A stretch of DNA of 7,358 bases. Source: Candidatus Dadabacteria bacterium. GTDB taxonomy: Bacteria > Desulfobacterota_D > UBA1144 > Nemesobacterales > CSP1-2. The stretch spans positions 1 through 7,358 of the forward strand of contig JAKEHC010000207.1 of NCBI GenBank assembly GCA_022615255.1. Direction: 5' to 3'. A program made the translations under genes and the position numbers. This document shows positions 1-6,261 of the stretch, one piece after another. The notes beneath the pieces were generated by a model. It was not told the origin of the DNA, did no database searches, and saw only the letters and a program-made list of their open reading frames with translations. Positions within the stretch are counted from its first letter, which is position 1. Every line of letters begins with the position of its first letter.

Positions 1-233
1 ACCCTTAAAGAATTAGTAGAAATGGAAAATCTTTGGAGCACGGTTAATAGTAAGGATTCCTAAGGCAATTGCATAGCCCCGTAGAAGTATCGAACGGGCT
101 GTATTTTACTGCTAGTTTTGCACTGTTTATATCTGGTATGGATCCACTTTTCAAAGGTTGCTTTAAATCTAAAAACGCTCAGCATCTATCTCAAGCAGGA
201 GAGGAGAAAGAAATAAAAGATATTAGGCCATGA
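1..233 (+). pseudogene. 3' end of an unrecognised gene, possibly frameshifted near 57
   Basis: Two adjoining open stretches suggest the end of a gene that begins before the window. The first frame is open from base 1 to a TAA at 61-63 and reads TLKELVEMENLWSTVNSKDS. The second is open from 54 to a TGA at 231-233 (about 59 codons). It contains a hydrophobic stretch, GLYFTASFALFISG, that could be one membrane segment, then DPLFKGC and a charged tail ending KEIKDIRP. Adding one T in the TT at 57-58 joins them smoothly (SKD-FLRQLHSP). I do not recognise the family. The length of the second open stretch in A+T-rich DNA and its protein-like composition are the main support. Alternatives are a short true C-terminus ending at 63, a separate 31-codon ORF from the ATG at 138 (no ribosome site seen), or chance. 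Positions 234-337 hold nothing I can identify. Confidence 0.3.
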
Positions 234-337
234 TATTTCAGAATGTTATAATTTTAATCCTTTTAGAAGTCCTTCCTTTTGCAAATGGGTTTGAGATTTC
301 CTACGTGAAATTTTCTAATAGATCCATCCAATAGCCA

Positions 338-763
338 CTAAAAGCTTATTAGCGATAAAAGTTCTTTCTCTTTCTTTCGCATTATCACAGTTTCATTCTT
401 TTTCTTATGGTCATAACCCAGAACATGAAGGATTCCATGCACTATTAGTTTAATAACCTCTCGCTTCAGGCTTTTTCTATACAACAGTGCGTGTCTCTTT
501 GCCGTATCAACAGAGATGATTACATCACCAAGTGATCGTGTATCTGGGCCGTCCTGTGAAAATGAAAGCACATCTGTTGTCTTTTTTATACCCCGATAGG
601 TTTTATTGAGTTTTCTCATTGCGTTATCATCCAGAAAGGTAATGCAGAGGTCTTTGTTGCCAGAGAGCTTCAAAAACTTAAGAATCATTTTTACATTGTT
701 TTGCAATACCCTTTTTTCTTTTTCATTAAGATAATTAACACGGTCAACTATATATACTTTCAT
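338..763 (-). CDS. ybeY: Endoribonuclease YbeY (rRNA maturation factor)
   Basis: YbeY is a cytoplasmic zinc-dependent single-strand endoribonuclease needed for 16S rRNA 3'-end maturation and 70S ribosome quality control. The 141-residue product carries the family signature HGILHVLGYDH, with zinc-binding His109, His113 and His119. The conserved upstream segment YRGIKKTTDVLSF (56-68), including Arg57, and the LGDVIIS strand (78-84) are also present. Length is near the usual 150 or so, so the gene looks complete. The start is the ATG at 763, since an in-frame stop lies three codons upstream. No good Shine-Dalgarno is visible; a TATAAC-like box at 789-784 would give a very short leader. In many bacteria ybeY sits beside phoH; here phoH is not adjacent. 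The gene is divergent from the broken gene at 867 and seems monocistronic. Confidence 0.95.
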   Translation of the reverse strand: MKVYIVDRVNYLNEKEKRVLQNNVKMILKFLKLSGNKDLCITFLDDNAMRKLNKTYRGIKKTTDVLSFSQDGPDTRSLGDVIISVDTAKRHALLYRKSLKREVIKLIVHGILHVLGYDHKKKNETVIMRKKEKELLSLISF

Positions 764-866
764 CTTAGTTCAACTTTAGCGTTGTTATATCTTAGTCTAT
801 ATCATCCGTTTTTTTTCTCTAACCTAAACGATTAGGCTAAATTTAAATAGGCAATAAGCTAAAAAC

Positions 867-1510
867 ATGAACTTGGATCACACTTATTATAAATTAAAAG
901 ATTTATTTCATAACTCTGGATTCAACCTTATCCGCAGCGTTAAGGTTACCGAATACGAACTTAATATGCCCTCAAAAAGGTCGATAACCAATATATTAAA
1001 AGATACAAAATCATTGATTCCAGAGTCGGTTTTGCAAGTAGAGAATTTTGGAATACCCTTCAAGAGTTTCTTGAGAAGAACCCAGAATTTAAGAGCACAC
1101 GAGAAGACCTGATAGACGACTACACAGTTTTAAGATTCATGTCTGCAGCCAAAATCCTCAACGAAGAAAAGATTAACTACATTATGGCATTCCCGTTTGG
1201 TTCTGGATACCTGTCGCTTGATTTTTCAAAGCTTGGTGAACTGGGAGGTGTAGGCACCAAAATCCTATTAGGAATTTTAATCCACCCCGAATACGGTTCA
1301 TGGATCTCTCTAAGGGAGGCTACAGCAACAGATTTAGAACCCAGCCGATACAATGAACCCCTTTATCCCTTCAACCCATGCCCTCCCTGTTCAAAGCCGT
1401 ATATCTTTGCATGCCCGTATGGTATAGAACATCAATATTCCAGGGAACAGCTAACATATCATCATAAATTTGTCTTAAAAAACTCTATTAAATATGAGGA
1501 GAAGATGTAG
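867..1510 (+). pseudogene. QueG/ferredoxin-like iron-sulfur protein, frameshifted remnant
   Basis: Two plus-strand pieces in different frames, 867-1112 and one ending at 1510, read as one protein if a T is restored in the TTTT run at 1046-1049 (VENF then WNTLQEFLEKNPEF). The second frame is then open through DLIDDYTVLRFMSAAKIL, so the ATG at 1139 is internal, not a real start. The joined product would be about 214 residues. The second piece has an LLGILIHPEYGSW segment and a cysteine cluster PCPPCSKPYIFACP. This has the C-x2-C-x3-C-x3-CP spacing of a 4Fe-4S site, but the third cysteine is Tyr (TAT at 1400-1402). From memory, this layout resembles ferredoxin-like proteins related to epoxyqueuosine reductase, which continue for some tens of residues before a second Cys-Tyr-Gly-x-Glu-His motif; here CPYGIEH follows at once. 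Frameshift, missing cysteine and short C-terminus favour a pseudogene; a base-calling error could explain only the frameshift. Confidence 0.6.
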
Positions 1511-1566
1511 AGATATCCTTTGGCTATAAAACTTATTTTCTTTAAGCTACCGATTTGTATAAAATT

Positions 1567-1595
1567 TTGTGATAGTCTTTATGAACCCCTATTAT
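1567..1595 (+). promoter_or_regulatory. Candidate sigma70-type promoter for der
   Basis: TTGTGA (1567-1572, four of six consensus bases) and TATTAT (1590-1595, five of six) are separated by 17 bases, the optimal spacing. Transcription would start about 165 bases before the der ATG, inside the 257-base gap after the broken gene. The rest of this gap (1511-1767) is A+T-rich, with no gene, RNA or strong terminator that I can see. In DNA this A+T-rich such matches arise often by chance, so this is only a candidate. Confidence 0.25.
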
Positions 1596-1767
1596 ATTTT
1601 AGATATATTACAGTCTTATATTGGTAAGATAAAACACTGAGATAGTAATCATAATAATTAGAAACTAAAATAAAAGAAAGCGCTAGTCTAACCCATATAA
1701 CATAAATCACTTAAAGGTAAAAGCTTTAGTTAAGACATAAATAAATAACTGCAAGAAGATTACATCG

Positions 1768-3108
1768 ATGCATAAAAATAAACTGAGAAACCCACTAGTT
1801 GTAATTGTCGGGAGACCGAATGTCGGAAAGTCAACCCTTTTTAATAGAATAATTGGATGGCAAAAAGCGATTGTAGAGGACATACCTGGTGTAACACGAG
1901 ATAGAATTTACGGAGATACTGAATGGGATGGTGTCAAGTTCAGCATAGTTGACACTGGCGGGTTTGAACCTGTTTCAGATGATATGTATCTATCATTAGT
2001 AAGAAATCAAATTCAGGTAGCCATAGATGAAGCGGATTTAATTCTTTTTCTTCTCGATGGAAAAACAGGATTAATGCCTCAGGATATAGAAATTGTCAAG
2101 CTCCTAAGGAAGACAAAAAAGCCTGTAATGTATGTTGTAAATAAGGTTGATAATGAAGAGCAAGAAATCAGTGCATTCGAAATCCACGCATTGGGAGTAG
2201 AGAGCTTTATTCCTATATCTTCTCAACATGGAAGAAGAATCAATGAACTTTTAGACATAATAGTTGAGAGTTTGCCGGAAGCCAAACATGAAGTCGAAGA
2301 GGTAAATGGGGGTATAATTAGGGTCGCAGTAGTTGGAAAGCCTAATGTTGGCAAATCAACCTTCGTCAACAAGATATTAGGCTCAGAAAGGATGCTTACA
2401 AGCCCTATTCCTGGCACGACTAGGGATTCAATAGACACCCTAATAGAAAGAGACCGCAAAAAATATATTTTCATAGACACAGCTGGAATAAGAAAGAAGG
2501 CAAGGATAACTCTATCGATAGAAAGGTACAGCATTTTAAGGGCTATAAAAGCAATAGAAAGGGCTGATATTGCACTGCTTATGCTGGATGCTAGCGATGG
2601 ACCTACGCATCAAGACGCGCGCCTTGCAGAGCTAATAAATGAGAGTAATAAGGGGTGTATTATTCTTCTAAACAAATGGGATCTTGTTCCTCTAGAAATC
2701 GCACAAAAAAAGGACATTAAAGATATAATTAGAAGTAAACTTAAAGCAATAGACTTTGCCCCTGTAATCTTGATATCCGCGCTTACCGGAAAAAGGGTCA
2801 TTAATGTTTTTGATTATATTGACCTAGTTTACAACAATTATTCTTCTAGAATCCCTACAAAACCGCTTAATAATCTGCTCGATAATATACTGAGGATAAA
2901 TCCCCCTCCTATTTATAAGGGTAATGAGATTAGGTTCTATTACATATCTCAACCACTGACAAAGCCGCCAACCTTTATTATATTTACAAACTCCATAAAG
3001 GGCATACCAGATAGTTATAAAAAGTATTTAGAGAATAGACTTAGGGAGGAATTCGAATTACAAGGAACTGCAATCAAAATCGTTTTTAGAGCAAGAAGAA
3101 AGGGTTAA
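1768..3108 (+). CDS. der: Ribosome biogenesis GTPase Der (EngA)
   Basis: Der is an essential cytoplasmic GTPase with two tandem G domains that binds the 50S subunit and is needed for its late assembly. All landmarks are visible in the 446-residue product. G domain 1 has the P-loop GRPNVGKS (15-22), PGVTRDR (40-46), DTGG (62-65) and NKVD (125-128). G domain 2 has GKPNVGKS (190-197), PGTTRD (215-220), DTAG (237-240), NKWD (302-305) and SALTG (337-341). The C-terminal KH-like domain runs from about 355, with KGNEIRFYY, PPTFIIF, the SYKKYLENRLREEF helix and a basic RARRKG end. Length is normal and no key residue is missing. The start is the ATG at 1768, preceded by a weak AAGAAG purine run. The gene stands alone and converges on the glycosyltransferase gene across a 69-base gap without a clear terminator. 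Confidence 0.98.
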   Translation: MHKNKLRNPLVVIVGRPNVGKSTLFNRIIGWQKAIVEDIPGVTRDRIYGDTEWDGVKFSIVDTGGFEPVSDDMYLSLVRNQIQVAIDEADLILFLLDGKTGLMPQDIEIVKLLRKTKKPVMYVVNKVDNEEQEISAFEIHALGVESFIPISSQHGRRINELLDIIVESLPEAKHEVEEVNGGIIRVAVVGKPNVGKSTFVNKILGSERMLTSPIPGTTRDSIDTLIERDRKKYIFIDTAGIRKKARITLSIERYSILRAIKAIERADIALLMLDASDGPTHQDARLAELINESNKGCIILLNKWDLVPLEIAQKKDIKDIIRSKLKAIDFAPVILISALTGKRVINVFDYIDLVYNNYSSRIPTKPLNNLLDNILRINPPPIYKGNEIRFYYISQPLTKPPTFIIFTNSIKGIPDSYKKYLENRLREEFELQGTAIKIVFRARRKG

Positions 3109-3177
3109 GAATCATTGTGAAAAGAGATAGTTTTAAATCATATCATGAATTAATAATACATAAAGCATACATATGGT

Positions 3178-4458
3178 CTATCTCAGTTCCAATATTATCC
3201 TCTCAATATTCGTTGCTGTTGTTTTTGCGCAAAAAAGCCTTTTTGCCCTCTCTCTGCCGGCATTCCCCATAGAAACCCTAAGTTGTTTATCAAGAATGAG
3301 TCTGAGAATAGATTCGCCCATTTGTTTGTAATTACCTGATTCACTTAGTATTCCGGTTACATCCTCTTCGACAGCCTCGGCAATTCCACCTACTCTAAAG
3401 CCTATCACAGGGAGTGCAAAAGCCATTGCCTCTATGACAACTCTAGGAAACGGGTCTTCGTAGCTTGAGGGTATTGTAAAGATATCAAAATCCCTCAGAT
3501 AAGGCTTGACATCCCTTTGGTATCCCGTAAAGATAAAAATATCTTCAAGCTTATATTGTTTTATTAACTCCTTTAGTTTCTGCATGTGGTTATCTTGAAA
3601 AAAGTGTGGAGTATCTCCAACTATTACAAACCTGATTTGATTAATCTCACTATTACCAATTCTATTCTTGACAACCAGTGCAGCCTTGATCAAATTCACG
3701 TACCCCTTTCTAGGTACAATCCTCCCAGTACTTCCTATAATTATTATGCCCTCTGGAAAGTTATACTCAAATCGTAAAGCACCTGAAGTTTTTTCAGGAT
3801 TAAATTCCTTGATATCAACACCGTTGTAGATTACTGATATTTTATTATGCTTAAAATGGAATTGTTTAGTTGTTGCGTTTGACACACATATAATCCTTTT
3901 TACGGAAGGTAACAGTGAAAGAGAGTTAATAATAATTCTGAGTGCTTTTGTTTGTTGAATATTTCTTACGTGCCAGATGACAGGACGGAAATTGATAAAA
4001 CCTATTAAAGCTCCGACAATCTTTGCAAGGGTGCCGTTGCAATATATTACATCTATATCCCATTTCTTTAATAAGAAAGGAGATTTTAAAATAAGTAAAA
4101 AGATATCCGCCACATTTAAAGTCACAGATGCAATTTTTAATACCTTAGAAATGAAGAACCCTGGGATTCTGTCTTGATTTATAGGTGATGACGTAGATTG
4201 CTTCCCTTCCATTCCGCTCAGTCGATATGAATTTAACCTAGGGCTAAGTATATTCTCAGGAAACCTTCTCTCGACAATGATCTTGTCCTCTAGCCCCTCT
4301 TTCTTAATCAGCTCTGTAAAAACATCTTCCCTTGGGACAAGAACAAAAGGGGTAATCTTTGCCCTATCTATATACTTCAGTATATAAAATAAGCTCCTTC
4401 CGGGTCCCCCATCTCTAACAGAGTGATTTATAAAAAGGGTTCTAGTTGGAGGTAACAT
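3178..4458 (-). CDS. GT4-family glycosyltransferase (GT-B fold)
   Basis: This is a probable glycosyltransferase transferring a sugar from a nucleotide-sugar donor in cell-surface glycan assembly; donor and acceptor cannot be told from sequence. Numbering is from the ATG at 4458 (426 residues). The N-terminal Rossmann domain begins TRTLFINHSV and has the glycine-rich acceptor loop GGPGRS (17-22) and IWHVRN near 161-166. The C-terminal donor domain has YNGVD (211-215), GRIVPRKG (245-252) with the phosphate-binding Arg and Lys, and FTGYQRDV. The family signature follows as EDPFPRVVIEAMA (about 334-346), in which Asp sits where the first Glu of the EX7E motif usually lies, then GFRVGGIAEAV. The frame also allows a TTG start at 4473, five codons longer; I prefer the ATG because a G-rich GGGGG lies just before it and the TTG has no ribosome site. 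No other glycan gene is near, so this is an orphan. Confidence 0.9.
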   Translation of the reverse strand: MLPPTRTLFINHSVRDGGPGRSLFYILKYIDRAKITPFVLVPREDVFTELIKKEGLEDKIIVERRFPENILSPRLNSYRLSGMEGKQSTSSPINQDRIPGFFISKVLKIASVTLNVADIFLLILKSPFLLKKWDIDVIYCNGTLAKIVGALIGFINFRPVIWHVRNIQQTKALRIIINSLSLLPSVKRIICVSNATTKQFHFKHNKISVIYNGVDIKEFNPEKTSGALRFEYNFPEGIIIIGSTGRIVPRKGYVNLIKAALVVKNRIGNSEINQIRFVIVGDTPHFFQDNHMQKLKELIKQYKLEDIFIFTGYQRDVKPYLRDFDIFTIPSSYEDPFPRVVIEAMAFALPVIGFRVGGIAEAVEEDVTGILSESGNYKQMGESILRLILDKQLRVSMGNAGRERAKRLFCAKTTATNIERIILELR

Positions 4459-4636
4459 TAAAAGCCCCCGCAAAGTATATCATTAGAACAAGTTATAGGT
4501 TTATCAGTTCTCAATGCAATTTTGAATCTATAAATCACGAGTCTTTAGTCTAAACTTGGTAGCAGGTTCATATTGACAGGTATATAGTGTTCTAAGGTTA
4601 TTCACTACTAGCAATTTACCATGAGATTAAAAACTA

Positions 4637-4664
4637 ATGAAAATTTAATTTATCGGTGTATACT
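4637..4664 (+). promoter_or_regulatory. Candidate promoter for the lipoprotein gene
   Basis: ATGAAA (4637-4642, four of six consensus bases) and TATACT (4659-4664, five of six) are 16 bases apart. They would start transcription about 30 bases before the ATG at 4703, just upstream of the strong ribosome site. A perfect TTGACA at 4573-4578 lies further up, but the best match at a usable distance (GTTATT at 4597-4602, spacer 18) is poor, so I rank it second. The remainder of the 4459-4702 divergent gap shows no RNA gene or clear operator. Confidence 0.3.
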
Positions 4665-4691
4665 TTTACAAACCTTAGATAAGTAAAAATC

Positions 4692-4697
4692 GGGAGG
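4692..4697 (+). promoter_or_regulatory. Strong Shine-Dalgarno of the lipoprotein gene
   Basis: GGGAGG followed by TAAAT and then the ATG at 4703 gives a five-base spacing. This is one of the two best ribosome sites in the window. It fixes the start of the lipoprotein gene and suggests efficient translation. Confidence 0.7.
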
Positions 4698-4702
4698 TAA
4701 AT

Positions 4703-5380
4703 ATGAGAATTAAAAATATTATTTTTATATCAATTTTCATCACATGCATAGTAACCATATCCTTACTTTCTTCAGGAGGTTGTGATTTACAATTTGGAGG
4801 AGGAGGAGGTAATGGAGGTAATTTGGTGTCTATTGTTCAGGGAAGAATTATTAGCACTCCCAATACTGGAATAACGGCAAGGCTCTCATTTAATGGAGAT
4901 CTACCTGAATTCTTTTCAGATCCAACAGATGATAGTGGAGATTTTGAAATTCTGGGAGATTTTAATGGCTGCTTAACACTAAGACTTGAGTTTCAAGATA
5001 GTAATCAAGATGTTATAGCTTTTACCAATATTACAGTTTTTCCTAAGACAAATCTCGATTTGGGAGATATAAGCCTTGAAGATGGGAACGTTATTCTTGA
5101 CGATCCAGACGATATAAGCGTAACATTTGAAGCTAATATTAATTTTACACCACCTGCTCTAGAAACCTGTTCAGGGGGTCCTGGCACGAGCGAAGGCACC
5201 ATAGTTGCGACAAGAGCTAATACAGACATTACCGTTCAAATTTTCACCACTACAGATATTGTAGACACAAATAATAACGATATAGGCTGCGACAGTTTAT
5301 TTAATAATGATAAGGTTGAAATAACTGGAACACTACAAGTACATGACACTGTTTCTGCAGTTCTAATTAGACTTAAATAA
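4703..5380 (+). CDS. Predicted lipoprotein with a DUF5666-like C-terminal domain
   Basis: A 225-residue exported protein of unknown function. The N-terminus is a lipoprotein signal: charged MRIK, a hydrophobic core (residues 6-23) and SGGC with the lipidated Cys at 27. The box is loose, with Ser rather than Leu at -3. Asp at +2 would retain the protein in the inner membrane by the E. coli rule, which may not hold here. A flexible glycine-rich linker (32-40) follows. Residues 43-130 look like a small beta sandwich of the carboxypeptidase-regulatory type (QGRIIS, a DDSGDFEI turn, DLGDISL). Residues 165-225 (EGTIVAT, then DKVEITGTLQ, then an alternating hydrophobic end) resemble the all-beta DUF5666 repeat found in lipoproteins. 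Cys156 and Cys196 could pair. The mature part is acidic, with many Asp and Asn. Domain assignments come from pattern only. The gene stands alone, with a very good ribosome site. Confidence 0.8.
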   Translation: MRIKNIIFISIFITCIVTISLLSSGGCDLQFGGGGGNGGNLVSIVQGRIISTPNTGITARLSFNGDLPEFFSDPTDDSGDFEILGDFNGCLTLRLEFQDSNQDVIAFTNITVFPKTNLDLGDISLEDGNVILDDPDDISVTFEANINFTPPALETCSGGPGTSEGTIVATRANTDITVQIFTTTDIVDTNNNDIGCDSLFNNDKVEITGTLQVHDTVSAVLIRLK

Positions 5381-5478
5381 CTTAGTTAAATTTGATTATG
5401 TGTAATTCGACTTTTTAAATCTGCTTCTTGCTTTTTTACGAAATTATGTAAACCTTGTCTAAGCTGGCTGAGGCACAA

Positions 5479-5510
5479 ATAAGCATAGGAATCTATTTTA
5501 TATAGCTTAT
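5479..5510 (-). terminator. Weak terminator-like inverted repeat at the end of phaR
   Basis: ATAAGC at 5479-5484 pairs with GCTTAT at 5505-5510, extended by ATA/TAT with one bulged base. Read on the minus strand, the stem starts at the phaR stop codon and is followed by a short T-containing tail. The stem is A+T-rich and the tail is not a clean U-run, so termination would be weak. The rest of the 5381-5509 gap between the converging genes shows nothing else. Confidence 0.2.
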
Positions 5511-6106
5511 CACTCAACAGCACTTTTTTCCTTCCCTCTGTTACTCCTTTTTGGCTTATTTATAGATTTAACCTTTTCTTCAAGCTCGTTTATCTTTTCC
5601 ATAAGTAGCCCTAATTCTGTAGATGGGAGGCTTTGAGAAGATTCTTTAGATTCCCCATCCTTATCTATGTTTTTTTGTTTTTCAAAATGTCTTGCAAGTG
5701 CTTCGAAAGGATTGTTAATTCCTGAATATCTAATACCAGATGGCATTAACCCTGTTTCCTGCCACAATTGAAGATTCTTTTTCACTCCCTCTTGAAGGGA
5801 TAGATAAGGCTGAAACATAATTGTGAAATAATTTTCGAAAAAATCCCGAGCCATTCTGTTGCCGTATTTAATAAGCATGTGTAAGAAGGATGTAGGAAGT
5901 ATATCTTCTTTGTTTTTTTCACTCTCTAATATAACCTGCATTAATATAACCTTTGTGATATCTTCATCAGTTTGAGAGTCAATTACTTTGATTTCACTAC
6001 CCTCTTTTATAAAACTGGCTATTTCATCAAGCGTGACATACTTCTTATGTATGGTATCATATAGTCTTCTATTACTGTATTTTTTAATTATAATTTGGTC
6101 AGTCAA
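5510..6106 (-). CDS. phaR: PhaR-type polyhydroxyalkanoate synthesis regulator
   Basis: PhaR proteins bind DNA and also polyhydroxyalkanoate granules, repressing phasin genes and their own gene until polymer appears. The 198-residue product has the N-terminal PHB/PHA accumulation regulator DNA-binding domain at about 5-64: IIKKYSNRRLYDT, YVTLDEIASFI, and VIDSQTDEDIT. The PHB accumulation domain follows (about 65-105, with FLHMLIKYGNRMARDFFENY). A polar linker leads to a short leucine-rich coiled coil (about 164-182) and a basic tail. The start is a TTG at 6106: the only strong ribosome site precedes it and the next in-frame ATG lies far inside the domain. No PHA synthase, phasin or depolymerase gene is present, so a role in PHA control is inferred from the family; in bacteria lacking PHA such proteins may do something else. 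It is divergent from ilvE. Confidence 0.88.
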   Translation of the reverse strand: MTDQIIIKKYSNRRLYDTIHKKYVTLDEIASFIKEGSEIKVIDSQTDEDITKVILMQVILESEKNKEDILPTSFLHMLIKYGNRMARDFFENYFTIMFQPYLSLQEGVKKNLQLWQETGLMPSGIRYSGINNPFEALARHFEKQKNIDKDGESKESSQSLPSTELGLLMEKINELEEKVKSINKPKRSNRGKEKSAVE

Positions 6107-6110
6107 ATCA

Positions 6111-6118
6111 ACCTCCTT
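6111..6118 (-). promoter_or_regulatory. Full-consensus Shine-Dalgarno fixing the TTG start of phaR
   Basis: On the minus strand AAGGAGGT lies four bases before the TTG at 6106, an almost perfect match to the anti-Shine-Dalgarno. It decides the start codon. Just upstream a perfect TATAAT (6133 down to 6128, minus strand) would give a leader of only about 15 bases. The TTGACT further up is 22 bases away, too far for a standard -35. Confidence 0.75.
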
Positions 6119-6136
6119 AGCTTTTGCATTATATTA

Positions 6137-6160
6137 TTTGGTCAAAATACCATTTAGTCA
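6137..6160. repeat. Short direct repeats TTTGGTCA/TTTAGTCA, possible operator
   Basis: TTTGGTCAA at 6137-6145 and TTTAGTCAA at 6153-6161 repeat with a 16-base period in the divergent phaR-ilvE control region. A third copy, TTTGGTCA, is at 6094-6101 across the first codons of phaR. TGGT and ACCA (6139-6142 and 6149-6152) also form an inverted pair. The position next to the TATAAT of phaR suits an autoregulatory or ilvE-controlling operator, but no known binding consensus was recognised. Confidence 0.3.
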
Positions 6161-6181
6161 AGAAACAGTGCCTATATATAC

Positions 6182-6210
6182 TTGACAACTTACTGTAAAA
6201 TAAGGAAAAT
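6182..6210 (+). promoter_or_regulatory. Candidate sigma70-type promoter for ilvE
   Basis: A perfect TTGACA (6182-6187) is followed after 17 bases by GAAAAT (6205-6210, four of six consensus bases). Transcription would begin about 45 bases before the ilvE ATG. It is the best -35 box in the divergent region and lies about 20 bases from the TTTRGTCA repeats. No attenuator, T-box or leader peptide rich in Ile, Leu or Val is seen between it and ilvE. Confidence 0.4.
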
Positions 6211-6261
6211 TCTATAAACCTGACATAAAGAGATTTGATGCAAGAATATTTGGTGATATAG

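Noticed and set aside
73..102. Hairpin (stem 73-82 with 94-102, one bulge) 10 bases after the TAA at 61, like a terminator
   Set aside because: The loop is 11 bases, the tail ATTTTACT is not a U-run, and the hairpin lies inside the open frame 54-233, which I find more convincing as coding sequence.
138..233. Separate 31-codon ORF beginning at ATG 138
   Set aside because: There is no ribosome site and the frame is open far upstream of this ATG, so it is better read as the end of a longer frame.
1139..1510. Independent 123-residue gene starting at ATG 1139
   Set aside because: The same frame continues upstream with protein-like sequence (DLIDDYTVLRF) and there is no Shine-Dalgarno before the ATG, so it is the second half of the frameshifted gene.
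2223..2801. Minus-strand open frames within der
   Set aside because: They are shadows opposite a fully conserved GTPase, with no recognisable domains or ribosome sites.
5005..5229. Minus-strand open frame within the lipoprotein gene
   Set aside because: It lies opposite a gene with a clear signal peptide and strong ribosome site, and has low-complexity Val/Ser-rich content typical of an antisense shadow.
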